A DNA stretch of 64,000 nt from Epiperipatus broadwayi (GCA_028023455.1 JAQFVV010006309.1:3695482-3759481); one strand, 5' to 3'. Shown: positions 25,980 to 37,926, counted from the stretch's first letter. Numbers and translations are program-made. The notes: generated from the letters alone by a model not told the origin.

Positions 25980-27266
25980 GCACCTGGGTCTCATTTTATG
26001 CGGTAGATAGGTTCCTCAGAAAATGTGCACAAAAGAAATCGCACAAAAATAGATTTAACTTACCTTGAAAAATGGGGGATACATACTGTAATTTTCCAAA
26101 AATTGCATAAAAGCAAAGCAACAATGTAAAATTACTTTAAAATTCACATAAAAAAAAAATAAGAAAATAAAATATGACTAATAAAAATTTTCAAATTTGA
26201 AAAAAATTGATACAAGACAAACTTTATTTATTAACTACAGTATTTAATTTTATTCAAAACAATATATTTTTATGCTTAATTTACATTTTTTCATACATGT
26301 ACGGAATTTTTATCATTATCGCTATTTGAGACATCAGATTCATCACGATGTGATGTGATGTAGATTCTCCTTAAACGAAGTCAAGAGGAAATACAACTAA
26401 AACATTTTCCAATCGCTGTTGATCCTTCCATTTCGCTAAGCGATCTAAAATTGAAATTTTTGTTTCCAAAGAAATTCATTTTCTTGGGTGTTTTTTTTCT
26501 CTCCGTTAGAATAAACTAAAAGTTTAAAATAAAAATAAGAACTTAGACTTATGATAATAAAAAGACACTGACTCACCACTGTTGGTCAAAATTTAATTAA
26601 AACTAACAATTAAAAATTAAATTCTTATTTTTGTCTTTAATTTTTTAATTTTCAATTCTGTTTAAAAATCAAGTTTTATCATTAGACACCACCTTAATTT
26701 CAGATCATGTTACATAATTTTTAAATTGTTAATTACAATTAAAAATCACATTTTAATTGTCAAATTTAATTGTGCCCGCCGCTGTTACTCACCTTTTAAA
26801 AATAAACTTGTGGACAACACTAAATGATTAATTGATTACATACTCTTTTTATAAAAAGCAAAAATAGAACGTGATTTAAAATGCAAAAACAACAACATAC
26901 ATAATATTTTTCATCTATAACGTTTGAACAGATTTACATTATAGTCTGATAAAATTTAATGTGTGTATATAAAATGGGGAAATTTTGATTTTAAGTGAAT
27001 TATGAACTTCTTTATTGCATAAAATCTATTACAGTACTATTTTAAAGTGCTGAAAATATTGAAATTATTAGATGGAAGTCAAACTCCGATAATGTGCTAT
27101 TACTTTAAATATGACGTAAGTGCATGAAATTTATAATATTTAAAGTAATAGTGCATTATTGGAGTTTGACTTCTGATCTAATCATTTTTATCGCATAAAA
27201 GAAAAGATATTAAGAAGAAACATGAATCGCATTAAATAAATCAGCATAAAACAAGAGCCAGGTGTA
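25980..27266 (-). mobile_element. pogo/Tigger-like (Tc1/mariner superfamily) transposon relic
   Basis: Terminal inverted repeats of about 23 bp are visible: CACCTGGGTCTCATTTTATG at the left and, on the complement of the right end, CACCTGGCTCTTGTTTTATG. Start words with CTCGTTTTATGCG-type sequence are typical of Tigger/pogo ends. On the - strand near 26500-26420 a frame reads SLETKISILDRLAKWK, which fits the start of the CENP-B-type helix-turn-helix of pogo transposases, after one stop. At ~1.29 kb the element is internally deleted, and a second foldback (27067-27182) is nested inside. The DDE domain is not detectable. Confidence 0.55.
27067..27182. mobile_element. Short foldback element nested in the Tigger-like relic
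   Basis: Arms of 46 bp (27067-27112 and 27136-27182) are inverted complements with a few differences. The left arm reads ATTAGATGGAAGTCAAACTC and the right arm ends GAGTTTGACTTCTGATCTAAT. The loop is about 23 nt. Confidence 0.7.
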
Positions 27267-28270
27267 TTTCATTTTTTTTAATAAATATACTTTCATATTC
27301 ACTAAATAGTGTCACATTCCTATTATATATATATATAGAAAGATAGTTACATCAATAATATTTTTATCTGATGAATATAAATATGAATTTTTCACTTATA
27401 TGAAGATAAGTGATACCTTGATTTTATATTATGCTCAATAGAATGTCATGATAAATTATTTATTAAATATTCATTCTTCATATACAAATAAAATTTAATT
27501 CAAATTTGCATATGTTTATTCATTTGCATAATGAAGTGGTTTCTTTTTTCTTTATAATCTAAAGCAGGGTGCACTTTTGGTGAAGTTCACTATAACCCCT
27601 TTGTTAGCAGATAAACAAATGTATGCAAATTTGAATTACAAATACAAACAAAGGGAAAAATCAATATTAAATAAAATTTAAATAAAAAATAAGGAAATTA
27701 TAATATCTTGAATCCCAGGTATTCTGATCTTGATGCTTCAATTTAAGGATGTTATCATTAAATTAATGGTAGTAATTTTTTATGTAAACATATTGTAATT
27801 TTATATTGGAAATCCCCAACAATCACTTAATAATATAAATAGTGTTTTTTAAAATAGTATTATTTCAAATATTACAGTTAATTTATAAATGCATTTTTAT
27901 TCAAGATGCTAACAACGACTTTATATTTTAAATCTCTAAATGTAACATATATATATAACTTTTTATACAATTGTTTAAATAGTAAATGTTGTTACAATAA
28001 ATGATACACAGTTCCACTTTAATAAGAAAATGATCTCACTTTTCTATTAAGTTCTCTTTGGTTATAAAAAAAAATGGTGTGAAAATTAATCCAATTATTT
28101 AACTCAATAGGTTTTATTTCTTTCATTATTCATTTGTAATTCAATAAATGGAAGATCTACTATACAGGAAAAATAAAAATAAAAAATCTTTTCTGTATAA
28201 TGGACATTTCCTATTTATTGAATCTAATTATTTATTACAAGATATTTAATGTAATTCACTGAGATATTTA
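27267..28270. other. A+T-rich block with degraded foldback remnants
   Basis: No gene is visible. The stretch 27965-28070 (AATTGTTTAAATAGTAAATG, then a CACTTT/ATAAG block) matches parts of the arms at 29440-29500 and 29930-29965, so it is a degraded end of the same foldback family. Confidence 0.5.
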
Positions 28271-28273
28271 CTA

Positions 28274-28935
28274 ATGCAGTTTCAAACTGTAATTCTAAAC
28301 AGATGGCTATTAACTGCTACACATGTGCTGTACTGTCATATTAAATCAATGTTGTTTAGTTGAATATTAGGAAACTCTTGATCCAAACCACATGATAGAG
28401 ACTTTGAAAAGATATGAGCAGCTATATTTAATAATTTTTATTAGTCTTATTATTCACTATAAGATCAGCTGTTTTATCTTTGTACCTAAATGCAATTATA
28501 TAAGCCAATCATAAGTAGTTTGGATCGAAAGCATGAATATTTTATATTATTCACTTTACTTCCATTTTCTTTATTATGTGTCTTAACATTCACAAAATAT
28601 TAGCACTTACTGTGTGTTAATATTAAGAGATGTTAGAATTAATGTAATTGACTAAGATATTTACTGGCACAGTTTTAAACTAATTTTATACAGAAGGTAA
28701 TCAATCACTACACATGCACTGTACTGTCATATTAAATCAACATTGTTTTGTTAAATATTATAAAACTCTCGATTTAAGCCATATGATAGAACTTTGAAAG
28801 ATAAGAGTGGCCATCTTATTTTTTCAAAATGTCTATCATGTAGCTTGGATTGAAAGTTTTCTAATATTCAACAAAACAATGTTGATTTAATATGGCAATA
28901 TAGCACATATGTAGCAGTTGATCACCATCTTTTTA
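28274..28935. mobile_element. Two related foldback elements (family M3)
   Basis: 28274-28425 and 28667-28815 are diverged direct copies sharing CACTGTACTGTCATATTAAAT-type sequence (CTGTACTGTCATATTAAATC), ACTGCTACACATG and the block ACTCT.GAT followed by CATGATAGA. The second copy has its own inverted right arm at 28846-28935 (GTTGATTTAATATGGCAATA, then GTAGCAGTTGATCACCATCT), so it is a near-complete palindrome of about 270 bp. A third copy lies at 31248-31503. Confidence 0.7.
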
Positions 28936-29061
28936 AAATATAAGATATTTATTAGATAGGTTCATTTTTATTTAACAAAGTAAATAAATTTCTTCTTATT
29001 TTAAAACTTTGTAAGAAATATTTAATAAAAAAATATGTAGTTACAATGAATCACTATAATA

Positions 29062-29312
29062 GTAATAATCAGCCATTAAGCTAATTCACATGTGCTTTGT
29101 GGATTTTTAACTATAAATGAATACGCTCACTTCCAAACACAATAAAATCTTTGTGAAAAAATAGAATGAATCCATCTATCCTTTCTACCCAAATGTTTAT
29201 GTATGGGCAAATCTTAAGCATTTGGGAATGAGAGTGTGAAGATGTTAAGCAATCATTTATAGTTAAAAATCCACAAAGCGCATGTGCATTAGCTTAATGG
29301 CTGATTATTACT
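29062..29312. mobile_element. Foldback element related to the 45679-46495 palindrome
   Basis: Arms of about 60 bp (29062-29120 and 29252-29312) are inverted complements; the left reads GTAATAATCAGCCATTAAGC and the right ends GCTTAATGGCTGATTATTAC. Inside, TATGGGCAAATCTTAAGCAT and AGAATGAATCCA match the larger palindrome at 45679-46495, showing a shared internal sequence. Confidence 0.75.
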
Positions 29313-29439
29313 ATTACATTTTATAAAAAAAACATCGCACTATATAAAATAAATATCTAATGAATCACTATATAAATCTACATATATATATATATATTAT
29401 GTTTGCTATTAGCACACACATTATATAATATATAATGTT

Positions 29440-30010
29440 CTATACAATCTTTTAAATAGTAAATACTGCTACACTCTCACTTTAGTATTCAACTATATGA
29501 GTAATAAAAAAAATGGACCCTATAAATAATTAAATTGATTAATTTTCTCAACTCCTGCTTTATAATCATACATAACCTAATTGGAAAGTTGGGGCATTTT
29601 CTTATTCATATTGTTGAATACTAAAGTGGGAGTATGTGCCATTTACTATAACAGCATTTATTATTTAAATGATTAAATTATATAATATACATATTTACAT
29701 TATGAATCATTGTATTTATATGAGATTTTTTAAAATATTTATTACAAATTTTTAAAATATGAAGTACCTTCTTTACTTTTTTAAATAAAAATCAATCTAT
29801 TTAATAAAATAAATAATTAGATTGATTAATTTTGAACCTCCTGCCTTAATTATTCATGATAATCTTCTTTATAATCAAAAAGAACCTAATAGAAAAGTTG
29901 GATCATTTTTTTTATTTTTGTACTGCCAAATATTATAACATCATTTTCTATTTAAACAATTGTATAGAATGTTACATATATATTTACACTGTGATTCATT
30001 ACATTTATAT
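29440..30010. mobile_element. Foldback element and degraded sister copy
   Basis: CACTTTAGTATTCAAC (about 29479-29495) pairs with GTTGAATACTAAAGTG (29611-29626), and outer TTTAAATAGTAAAT sequence pairs with a block near 29640-29680. A sister fragment with TATTTAAACAATTGTATAGA lies at about 29949-29972. Non-coding. Confidence 0.6.
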
Positions 30011-30129
30011 ATACTTTTTTTTTCTTAAATAAAGTTGGACTGAGGACAGAAAGCACTTAGCAATTTTTTGTAGGATATTGTTTTTAAAAGCATACAATTA
30101 AAAATTGAATGGAAAAAAAATAATAAGAA

Positions 30130-30595
30130 TCTAGAATATATGGTATTATATCAGCTCTATTAAATATTGAATGTCTTTGGAAAAATACAAACTTTATTTC
30201 AACTTTTCAAAAACATTCAATTGTTGTTAATATCACAACATTTTGAATAATGACAGTACTAACTTGGGACTTTTAAATTTTGAATACTGAATTTAAAGTA
30301 ATGTTCTAACCAACTATTTTGCCAAAGGTTACTTAGAGCATTACCTTAAATTCAGTATTCAGAATCTAAAGGTCCAGGTTTGGTTTTCATGTTAATACTG
30401 TCACTGATCAGGCTAGCAACATCTGAAAAAGGGAGGAGAATAATACTACTCAAAACATTGTGAAATATACTAACCTATATGCTATTGCTAAAAGTAGAAT
30501 ATATTTGAAAAGTTTAAAGAAAGTTTGAATTTTTTTCTAAAGACATTCAATATTTAATATTAGATAATGGAAAATAGTCTAACATATAATTATAC
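30130..30595. mobile_element. Nested foldback: a second palindrome inserted in an M1-family element
   Basis: The outer arms (30155-30215 and 30500-30590) contain AAACTTTATTTCAACTTTTC and end in TAGTCTAACATATAAT, matching the M1 element at 14824-15025. Within the loop, GAATACTGAATTTAAAGTAATG (about 30282-30303) pairs with the complement block at 30330-30352, and GTACTAACTTGGG pairs around 30375, making a second, unrelated palindrome of about 170 bp. The second element therefore probably inserted into the loop of the first. Confidence 0.65.
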
Positions 30596-31247
30596 TAAAA
30601 TGCTATTATCATAAACCTTCAGATAAACACTGTAAAAATATGTTATATATTTTTACATATATTATAATGGAATTGTGTGTTGCTATTTCTCTTCTCAAAA
30701 TCATGTGGGGTAACCCAGCCAAAAACTACTATAGCCAAATAATAGTACTTAATTATTATTAATATTTGTTATGGTTTTCCAACTTCTCAACATAATTTTT
30801 AGCATTCCATTTTAGAATTAGTTTTATATTTTTATTAAGATGATATATTTAAGCATTTAATTGAATGATATCAAATGGAATGATGATGGCTAATATACTG
30901 ACTTCTAACAATTATAAATATCTGAAAAATTATTTATCAAAACTGTGAAAGAATTTTAGGACTTGGCTAATGTTTAAATATTTATTGTCAATGAAGATAC
31001 AAGCTAACCCATGTTTCTACCTTTCCAAGTACTTTGTCAAAATGATTGATTATCTTGCAACATTTTTTAGAACTTCTTATCTTGATTTTTTTTTTTTTTA
31101 GTTCTGTAAAATAAATATCACTGAAGATCTGGGCAAACTAATGAACTATGTATATTCTTCAGTAAAGATGCATTCATAAGTTAGATATATTGCAGATGAA
31201 TATTTTTGTCATTTATTAATATGAAAAAATGTATTTTTTTTTTTACT

Positions 31248-31503
31248 GCAGCAGTTTCAAACTGTAATTCTAAACAGATCATAATCAACTGCTACACATG
31301 CACTGTACTGTCATATTAAACCAGCATAGTTTTGTTGACAATGAGGAACTCTCAATCCAATCCACATGACAAGCCCTCAATCCAAGAACTTACGATTGGC
31401 CTATATAATTGTATTTAGGTGCAAAGATAAGATGAGCACACTTATCTTTTCAAAGTCTCTATCATGTGGGTTGAATGCATGTGTAGCAGTTGATTATCAT
31501 CTG
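31248..31503. mobile_element. Foldback element, family M3, near full length
   Basis: The left end CAGTTTCAAACTGTAATTCT is almost identical to 28274-28293. The inner arm ATCAACTGCTACACATGCA pairs with TGCATGTGTAGCAGTTGAT at about 31469-31487, and CACATGACAAG and AAGATAAG blocks pair closer to the loop. About 255 bp, non-coding. Confidence 0.7.
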
Positions 31504-32339
31504 TTTACAATGTGGAGAAATTAAAACATTGTCTGTTACTCTTCTACACATTAAAAGGCAGGAAAATAACTTACAGGATCACTTTCTTGCAATTTATTTT
31601 TTTTTTAATCTCTATTTGCTTTTTCTTGCTCAGTATTCAGAAAATATATTATATTGTTTTATATGTAAAATGATGATACACTTTTAATCTCTTAAGTAAA
31701 TATTAATAAATATTTTTTAGATAATATTAATTATTTTACAGCTGAGGAGTTGAAAACTGTCATCATTTCTAAACTAATGTGCTTAAAATTTAAAAAGCAT
31801 ACCAGCAGATAAAGTACTTGAGTTCCGATTTAGTTATTTTTTTTATATCAAATCAACAATAAAATATATTTTTAATAAATTTTGTACTCTAGGGTCATCT
31901 ATTGCGAACTTGAAACATCAGTGTTTATTATCTTCCCCCAACCAGTTTTCAACCTTGTCTTTATTAATGTGAACTTTGAATTCAAAGCTGAAATTAGTAC
32001 AGTCGTGCACCTGGTAGATACCTTTAATTCTTTTTTAATTATTTAGTTAAAGTCTGAAATTTAAAAAAAATCTCTTAAGATTTTGAACCCAAGTCAATTT
32101 ATATGTTTGCATAATTATATAGATCTGACACTTAGATAAAAAATCATAATTCTGTTTTATTTTTAATATTATCAGTCTTTTAATCCTGCGAAGTAAGCCA
32201 ATAATCTTATAAAATTATAAGTTGCTATTTGTTTTGTGTGAAGAATACATAACGTAGGTTTCCTTGATCATTTCAATTAAAAAAAACTTTAACTAATATT
32301 TGGATACTAACTTTCACGTGAAACAACTGTACAAAGAAT
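31504..32339. other. A+T-rich non-coding block, possible LINE scrap
   Basis: No gene. Around 31740 the + strand reads AEELKTVIISKL, reminiscent of the segment before the RT core of LINEs, but the expected K-A-P-G-x-D box does not follow, so I leave it unassigned. Confidence 0.4.
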
Positions 32340-32450
32340 GTTTTTTTTGTTTTTTTTAAGTGTCATAGCATCGGCCGGGACGCGAACCCGCAACCCGGGC
32401 AACTGCCTGCAAGTGCAAGGCAGTCGCGCTGACCTCTCGACCACCAAATT
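32340..32450 (-). mobile_element. Ultra-short tRNA-derived SINE, copy 2
   Basis: On the - strand, the same tRNA-like unit as copy 1 is followed by TATGACACTT and an A-run (T-run on the + strand at 32340-32360). It keeps TGGTCGAGAGG and GGTTCGCGTCC boxes, and has a longer variable region (CCCGGGTTGC) than copy 1. The first bases (GCATT) are missing. No clear long target-site duplication is visible (only GAATGT on both sides). Confidence 0.7.
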
Positions 32451-32789
32451 TGGAATGTAAATCTATTTCTTTTCATAATTTTAATTCTTTTTGTTTATTA
32501 ACAATTTTTTTACTTGATCATAACTCTCTTAAATATCTTAGTGCTAGGAGTCTTATTAGAACTAGTATTGTTGGCTTTAAAATTACGATTTTATAATTAA
32601 TTATAATAAAAGGATGGCAAACAAAATCAAATTGTCTTCACTAATATTCAATTAGTCATTCTACTCTATTGTCTAATTATCCTGTCATTGAAGGGAAAAT
32701 TTATTTATATGTAACTTTAAATATATGTATATTGTCTATACTGAATTTAATGTAATTAAAAGGGACTTAAACTCAGAATTTCAAACTCA

Positions 32790-33064
32790 TATGGATGAGT
32801 GCAGGCAGAGTTGGAGAGAGGAGAAGATTCAAACTTGTCTATTAAAATTTGAAAGTTTGCTATCTTAATATAAACTGAACACTGATTGTATATATGTGAG
32901 AGAGATGGTAATCGGGATCAACTGCTGAGTGCTGGCTAAACACGAAAAACACCAACGTATATTGAAGATCATTTATCTTTTTCACATGTATGTGGTTATG
33001 TGTATAGGTTGTTTAAGATACATTGAATAGCTGCGGGGAGTTTGAAAGTTTGAGTTCAAGTTTC
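32790..33064 (+). mobile_element. Repeat B, copy 2 (diverged)
   Basis: Keeps TTTGCTATCTTAATATAAAC, ACACTGATTGTATATA, TGCTGAGTGCTGG, CACATGTATGTGGTTATGTG and TTTGAGTTCAAG in the same order as copy 1. The front is divergent. Confidence 0.65.
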
Positions 33065-33418
33065 TTATAATTATATATAACTTTATACACTATTTTTTGA
33101 GGTTGACAAAATTTAACTTCATCATATTTATCACTGATAATAATAATTATTCATTATAATAATTGTTTTTTTTAAAGTGAACTTACATATATAACTAATT
33201 AATTTTATAGTTGTGCATTAGATTTAAATGTTATTTTCTGTTACTGTCTATTTATAATGACACTTTTCTAAAAAATAAACAAGCATATATAAATTAGTAA
33301 CATATCTTTAACAATAATATTACATAGAAACAAATAGTTGGACTGATGCTTTTAAAATGAACAAGATCAAGAAAAAATTAAGTATAATGTTCATATTTTA
33401 AATACAAGTATATTTTAT

Positions 33419-33518
33419 GTCAAGCATTGGTGGTCAAGAGGTCAGCGACAGCTTCTTTACAAGCAGTTGACCCGGGTTAGCGGGTTCGCTTCCCGGCTGA
33501 TGCTATGACACATGAGAA
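33419..33518 (+). mobile_element. Ultra-short tRNA-derived SINE, copy 3
   Basis: About 100 bp bounded by the 13 bp duplication AAGTATATTTTAT (33406-33418 and 33519-33531). It has TGGTCAAGAGG and GGTTCGCTTCC boxes and a long variable region (TTGACCCGGGTTAGC), which is a class II tRNA feature seen in Leu/Ser tRNAs. It ends in TATGACACATGAGAAAA. It differs from copies 1-2 in the anticodon arm and groups with copy 4. Confidence 0.8.
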
Positions 33519-33539
33519 AAGTATATTTTATATATCTGG

Positions 33540-33745
33540 AACCTAGATGTAATATAGGGGATTTGAACACAGACTTTCAAGCTCTCTTCAGCCATCCACT
33601 CTATCTCATACAACTGATACATATGTCACACACATGCATGAAATACATATATGGAGATCATTTATCTTTTTCACATGTGGGTGGTTATGTGTATGAGATA
33701 CAGTGAATGGGTGAAGGGAGTTTGAACGTCTGTATTTAAGTATAA
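33540..33745. repeat. Two repeat B tails in head-to-head inverted arrangement
   Basis: 33555-33630 is the - strand version of the repeat B 3' part (GGGGATTTGAACACAGACTT). It is followed by the + strand version (TTATCTTTTTCACATGTG, then GAAGGGAGTTTGAACGTCTG) to 33745. The arms can pair over about 70 bp. Confidence 0.65.
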
Positions 33746-34547
33746 TGTTATTAAATTGTATTTGGATGTGATGTGTGTGTATCTATACACAGACACATTG
33801 ATAAAGAATATTACTATACTAAAGATTAATGTTTTTTTTTTTTTGTAAAATTAGCTACGCAAAAATTATGAATGGAAGAATTTTTTAAGCGTCATTGAAA
33901 ATAATTCATTGTCGATTATTTTTACAAAAATCATAAAAAAATAATGATTCATTGAGAATAGGCATAAAAGAAGTGAAGTAATAATTATTAGATGCATATC
34001 TTGTAATATGAGAAGTAAATAAGACAGAGTAATTAATTAGATATTGAATTTTTAAGCATTTATAGTACTACATAACTATAAAAATTATGATTTTTTTTCA
34101 CACCATTTTATGTATAAGTAAATTGAAATTTATTTTTGTTGATCGCAAATGGTTATCTTTGCAAATTTATCATTTACCTATTATCCAATACTATCTTGAT
34201 CAGCTAACGTGTCACTTAATAAAGATAGCTTTTTTTTTTTTTTTGCTTAAATAGGTAAAAAAAAACTAGTTATTGTGGATGCCACTTTCAAGATTAGAAG
34301 ACTGTGCTTACAGATATATATTTGAATGCTTCTACATATTACACTTTATTTCCATTATCATCTTATCTGTAATTTCTAACTGACTGTAAAGCAATGACAT
34401 TTAAAATAACAATAACACATATGGATTTTTAACTAAATAAATGATTACCATGAAATAAGATCCCACATTTACACAAAGTCAGTTTAATTTCAACAAATAT
34501 TATTTCTTTCTTTTTTTTTTTTTTTGGTACTCACTGATATATATTAT
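33746..34547. other. A+T-rich non-coding block
   Basis: No gene or element is visible other than T-runs at 33830-33845, 34230-34245 and 34510-34525. Confidence 0.5.
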
Positions 34548-34795
34548 TGTTATAATTTGCTGAGCATGTTTTCAATATTAATGATCAGAATCATAGTGCT
34601 CATATTTTGCAGTAGGAAACAATACCACATTTAAATAAGGTGTGCATTATGTAAATGCCCTATTTCAAAAAAAGAATTTGTGTCCCCTTATCAAAAAAAT
34701 AGAATATGTAAATAGGCATTTGCATAATGTGACAAAAGATGAGTGCTATGATTCTGACCCTTAATGTTGAAAGCATGCTCAACAAACTATTACTC
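34548..34795. mobile_element. Foldback element
   Basis: The left arm contains TTTGCTGAGCATG, ATCAGAATCATAGTGCTCAT and GCATTATGTAAATGCC. The right arm contains their complements GGCATTTGCATAATGTG, ATGAGTGCTATGATTCTGA and GCATGCTCAACAAA in reverse order. Arms are about 115 bp with scattered differences and a small loop. Confidence 0.7.
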
Positions 34796-34855
34796 TAATA
34801 AAAACTGTATTACCTTTTTTTGGTTAGACATTCAAAATGTTTATATATATATAAA

Positions 34856-34924
34856 ACGAAACTTGTAGAATATATTCCAAATAACGTTATTTACCATTAT
34901 TTGGAATATATTCAAGTTTCATTA
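34856..34924. repeat. Short perfect-stem hairpin
   Basis: GAATATATTCCAAATAA and TTATTTGGAATATATTC are exact complements separated by ten bases, extended by imperfect GAAACTTG/CAAGTTTC pairing. Either a short foldback element or a degraded one. Confidence 0.65.
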
Positions 34925-35263
34925 TTGTATTATTAATATAAGTGGACATTTTATTTTGTTTATATATATAAAGAGGTTTAATCTTATTTATAATTTAGGA
35001 ATTAATTTTATCATGTCAGGGATAGTAAATGAATGTTATAAAAACCAAAAACAAAGTTTGAATGGATGTGTTCACCAGAGATATTCATTCTTTCATTAAA
35101 ACACTAAGTTTTAATATATTCTTTAATATTGGCAGTAAGATGCATTGTATTCCCTACATAATAAAATAATGCATTAACTTATTAGGAAGAGAGAAAAAAA
35201 ACCTAATATCCTCTCCCTTTCTTTCTTTTTTATCAAACTCACTTCTTACACTTTATAACCCCA

Positions 35264-35597
35264 AATAATATTGGCATCAGCATGGATTTGGGCTTTCCAT
35301 CATTAGATTTTTAATGGTAAGGATGGCTGAAGAGTTGGAGGTTGCAGTAGATTGAAGCCTGTCCATTAAAGTATGAAGATTTGCTATCTTAATATAAACT
35401 GAGCACTGATTATATATATATATATACACGTGTGTGGGAGATGATAATATGGATCAATTGATGAGTGCTGGTTCAGTACAAAATACGTATATTGGTAATT
35501 ATTTGTATTTTCTACATGTGTGTGGTCATATGTATCAGTGATATGAAATAGTGTGAATAGTTGAAGAGTGCTTGAAAATCTATGTTCAAATCCCTAT
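35264..35597 (+). mobile_element. Repeat B, copy 3
   Basis: Closely resembles 14307-14638 along its whole length (AGGATGGCTGAAGAGTTGG, TTGAAGCCTGTCCATTAA, TATGAAGATTTGCTATCTTA, ATGAGTGCTGGTTCAGTA, ending near TATGTTCAAATCCC). These two copies best define the repeat's left edge, AATAAT.TTGGC.TCAG.ATGG. Confidence 0.7.
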
Positions 35598-36539
35598 ATT
35601 TTTAACTACAGTTAAAATAAAAAAAATATTAAATGAATAAAGAATAAAATGTACATTATTACTGATAATTTAATTTGATATTTTGTCCATATACATAAAT
35701 TATAGGTACCATCTATAGGTATATTATTTAAACAATATCTATCTTATGTTGAAGACGGCTTTTTTTTTTATGTAGTTTTGTTCAAAATCAGTATAATATC
35801 ATTTAAATTTTTGTCAAGGTTTATCTGTGGTTAGTGTATTTTTTAAGCTGTAAGCTTCTTGTTTCTAAATCCATTGTGACACTAAGTTTTCAAGTTACTT
35901 TGAAGCAGACAATTTAATAGGTTCATAGATGTTAGATAATCAATAAATTATTGTTTCAGAACTTACAGGTTTTTTAAACATTGTATCAATTCACTTGTGA
36001 AGAATTACAAAGCATGAGAATGATAATTGGTATAATTCTAGTGGTGTCTAGTCTATAAATAAACAAATATATTACAAATATTTTTCCAGTCTCCTAAATT
36101 ATCACCTTCCTCTCATTATACTTAATAGTCAATTATATCTATCAGTTTTATAATCACCCTTCACTATTGATATTTACTAACACTATAGCTCACTATTAAT
36201 TCAACTGGTGAAAACATTTTCATCTTTTTTATAAAGAAAGCTACCTATTACTCAATAAGCATGTTTTTTAAAGCTTACAAGCTGGCCTTCTCTTCTGCCC
36301 AGGATGTTATTTGATAACATTTTTAATTTTTTAATCCTATTATCAAATAAGTTGCTTGACTCATTTTCTTTAAGCAACTTTTTTTTTATATCTGTTTTGC
36401 AAATATTATTTTTTATGGTTTCATAATGGTTTGTATAAAACATAAATTCAACCATTTAATTCACCATGCAACTTTAATAAAATTATTACTAATTTAATGT
36501 ATATTTTATAATTGTCAATCTTACATTCTAATCATTTAA
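35598..36539. other. A+T-rich non-coding block
   Basis: No gene is supported. A - strand frame at 36252-36455 is lysine/asparagine-rich with no recognisable domain. Confidence 0.5.
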
Positions 36540-37142
36540 TTTGTATATTTAGAAATATGTAATTCACATTGCCTGCTGAATCCTGTTAATACAGTTATTT
36601 ATGCTCACCTAGGGTGCAGCAATCATAAAATCACCTCAATATTTAAATATCTGCTACTGGAGCCCAAACTTTTGGATTATCTGATTAAGGTGAATATGGA
36701 TTCCATGCCAACTAATACATTCTTATACTACAAACGGTTTCTAAATAAAATAGACCCTATTTGTCATGCCTGTTCTAGAGGAGAGGAGTCCTTTAATCAC
36801 CTGTTAAATGTATGTCCAGGCTATAACAGTATTCGAAGAATTATCTCTCAACACTGCATTATAGCAGTGGATAAAATCCTGGACATCAGGGGTTGTCTCT
36901 TCTCTGGAGACTTTACAGTAATCAGGTTATCAATCTTCCTGACATATGCTTTTTGGTACACAAGGTGCAGGACAAAGTTCACACAACCAACACCGGATCC
37001 CAATGCTGTATTTTGCGATAAGCTTAAAGCTCTTCAAGACAAGGATAAGATACTATCCTCTAGATTTTTGTTTAACAATACATGGAGCCTACTAGTATGG
37101 CCTACAGACTACATGATTTTTGGACCCGATATATCCACATTG
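36540..37142 (+). pseudogene. 5'-truncated LINE: reverse-transcriptase C-terminus with zinc knuckle
   Basis: The + strand frame is open from about 36540 to the TAG stop at 37143, roughly 200 codons, with no start of its own. It reads SMPTNTFLYYKRFLNKI, then the C-x2-C-x8-H-x4-C pattern in CHACSRGEESFNHLLNVC. This is the zinc-binding region that follows the RT domain in non-LTR retrotransposons. The rest of the tail is uninterrupted, and its codon use is less A/T-extreme than the neighbouring DNA, so the insertion is probably younger than the other LINE relics here. The RT core itself is missing. Confidence 0.75.
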
Positions 37143-37436
37143 TAGTGTATTGTAGAAGAAGTAGTCTGTGTTGCAACATGTCAGATTCTTCTAGAGGGGC
37201 ATTGAATTCATACTACATCTATTCCAGCTGATAAGTTAGCATTATTGGGTCATTCTTTGCACTGGCAGGGGTGGGCAATGCCAACTAAATAGTACGTATC
37301 TGCTCATTTTATAACCTGCTAGTGCGGAGAATGGCTCTTGCATACTTTTTCCAGACCAACGCTAGCAATGGTTGAGCTAACATTTACAAAGTGTTTTTAT
37401 TATGCATCTGTACAATTTTATAAAGTCAATAAATAT
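37143..37436 (+). mobile_element. 3' untranslated end of the truncated LINE
   Basis: G+C-richer sequence continues after the stop to about 37400 and is followed by CAATAAATATATTTTT, a possible polyadenylation signal and short tail. This marks the 3' end of the LINE fragment. Confidence 0.5.
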
Positions 37437-37926
37437 ATTTTTAAATAATAAATCAAACTTTACACTGCATAATAAGCATTTTATTATAAAATTGTGTACA
37501 TGCTTATATTTGCTTCTATTTTTTACAGTTATGAACAGATTTATAGCAGTCTATACCCCTGTCTCAAGTTAAACTCTCTAAATAGACATATAAACTACTG
37601 AACAATTATGTCTGCATATTATTCCTAAAACATATATATGGAATATATACTATAATATTTAAATTGATCTAATATTTATTTTTCTTTATGCAGCTGTTTT
37701 TAATATTATAAACATCCTATTTCTGTTTTAAACTTTGTTCATTTATACCTAATCTTAAGTTATTTTAGCTGTTTTTCACAAAACGATATTGTGATTTCAT
37801 TCTTACTGTCAAAATAGCCCATTTATATGGGTGATTATGTCGATATATACATTGAATTTAGAATTTATATATTTTTAATTTTATATATTTAAAATATAAG
37901 CATTTGCGCTCTTTCATTTTTTTTAG

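Noticed and set aside
31740-31840. Possible LINE RT segment (AEELKTVIISKL)
   Set aside because: The expected downstream K-A-P-G-x-D box is absent and frames break at once; too weak to call.
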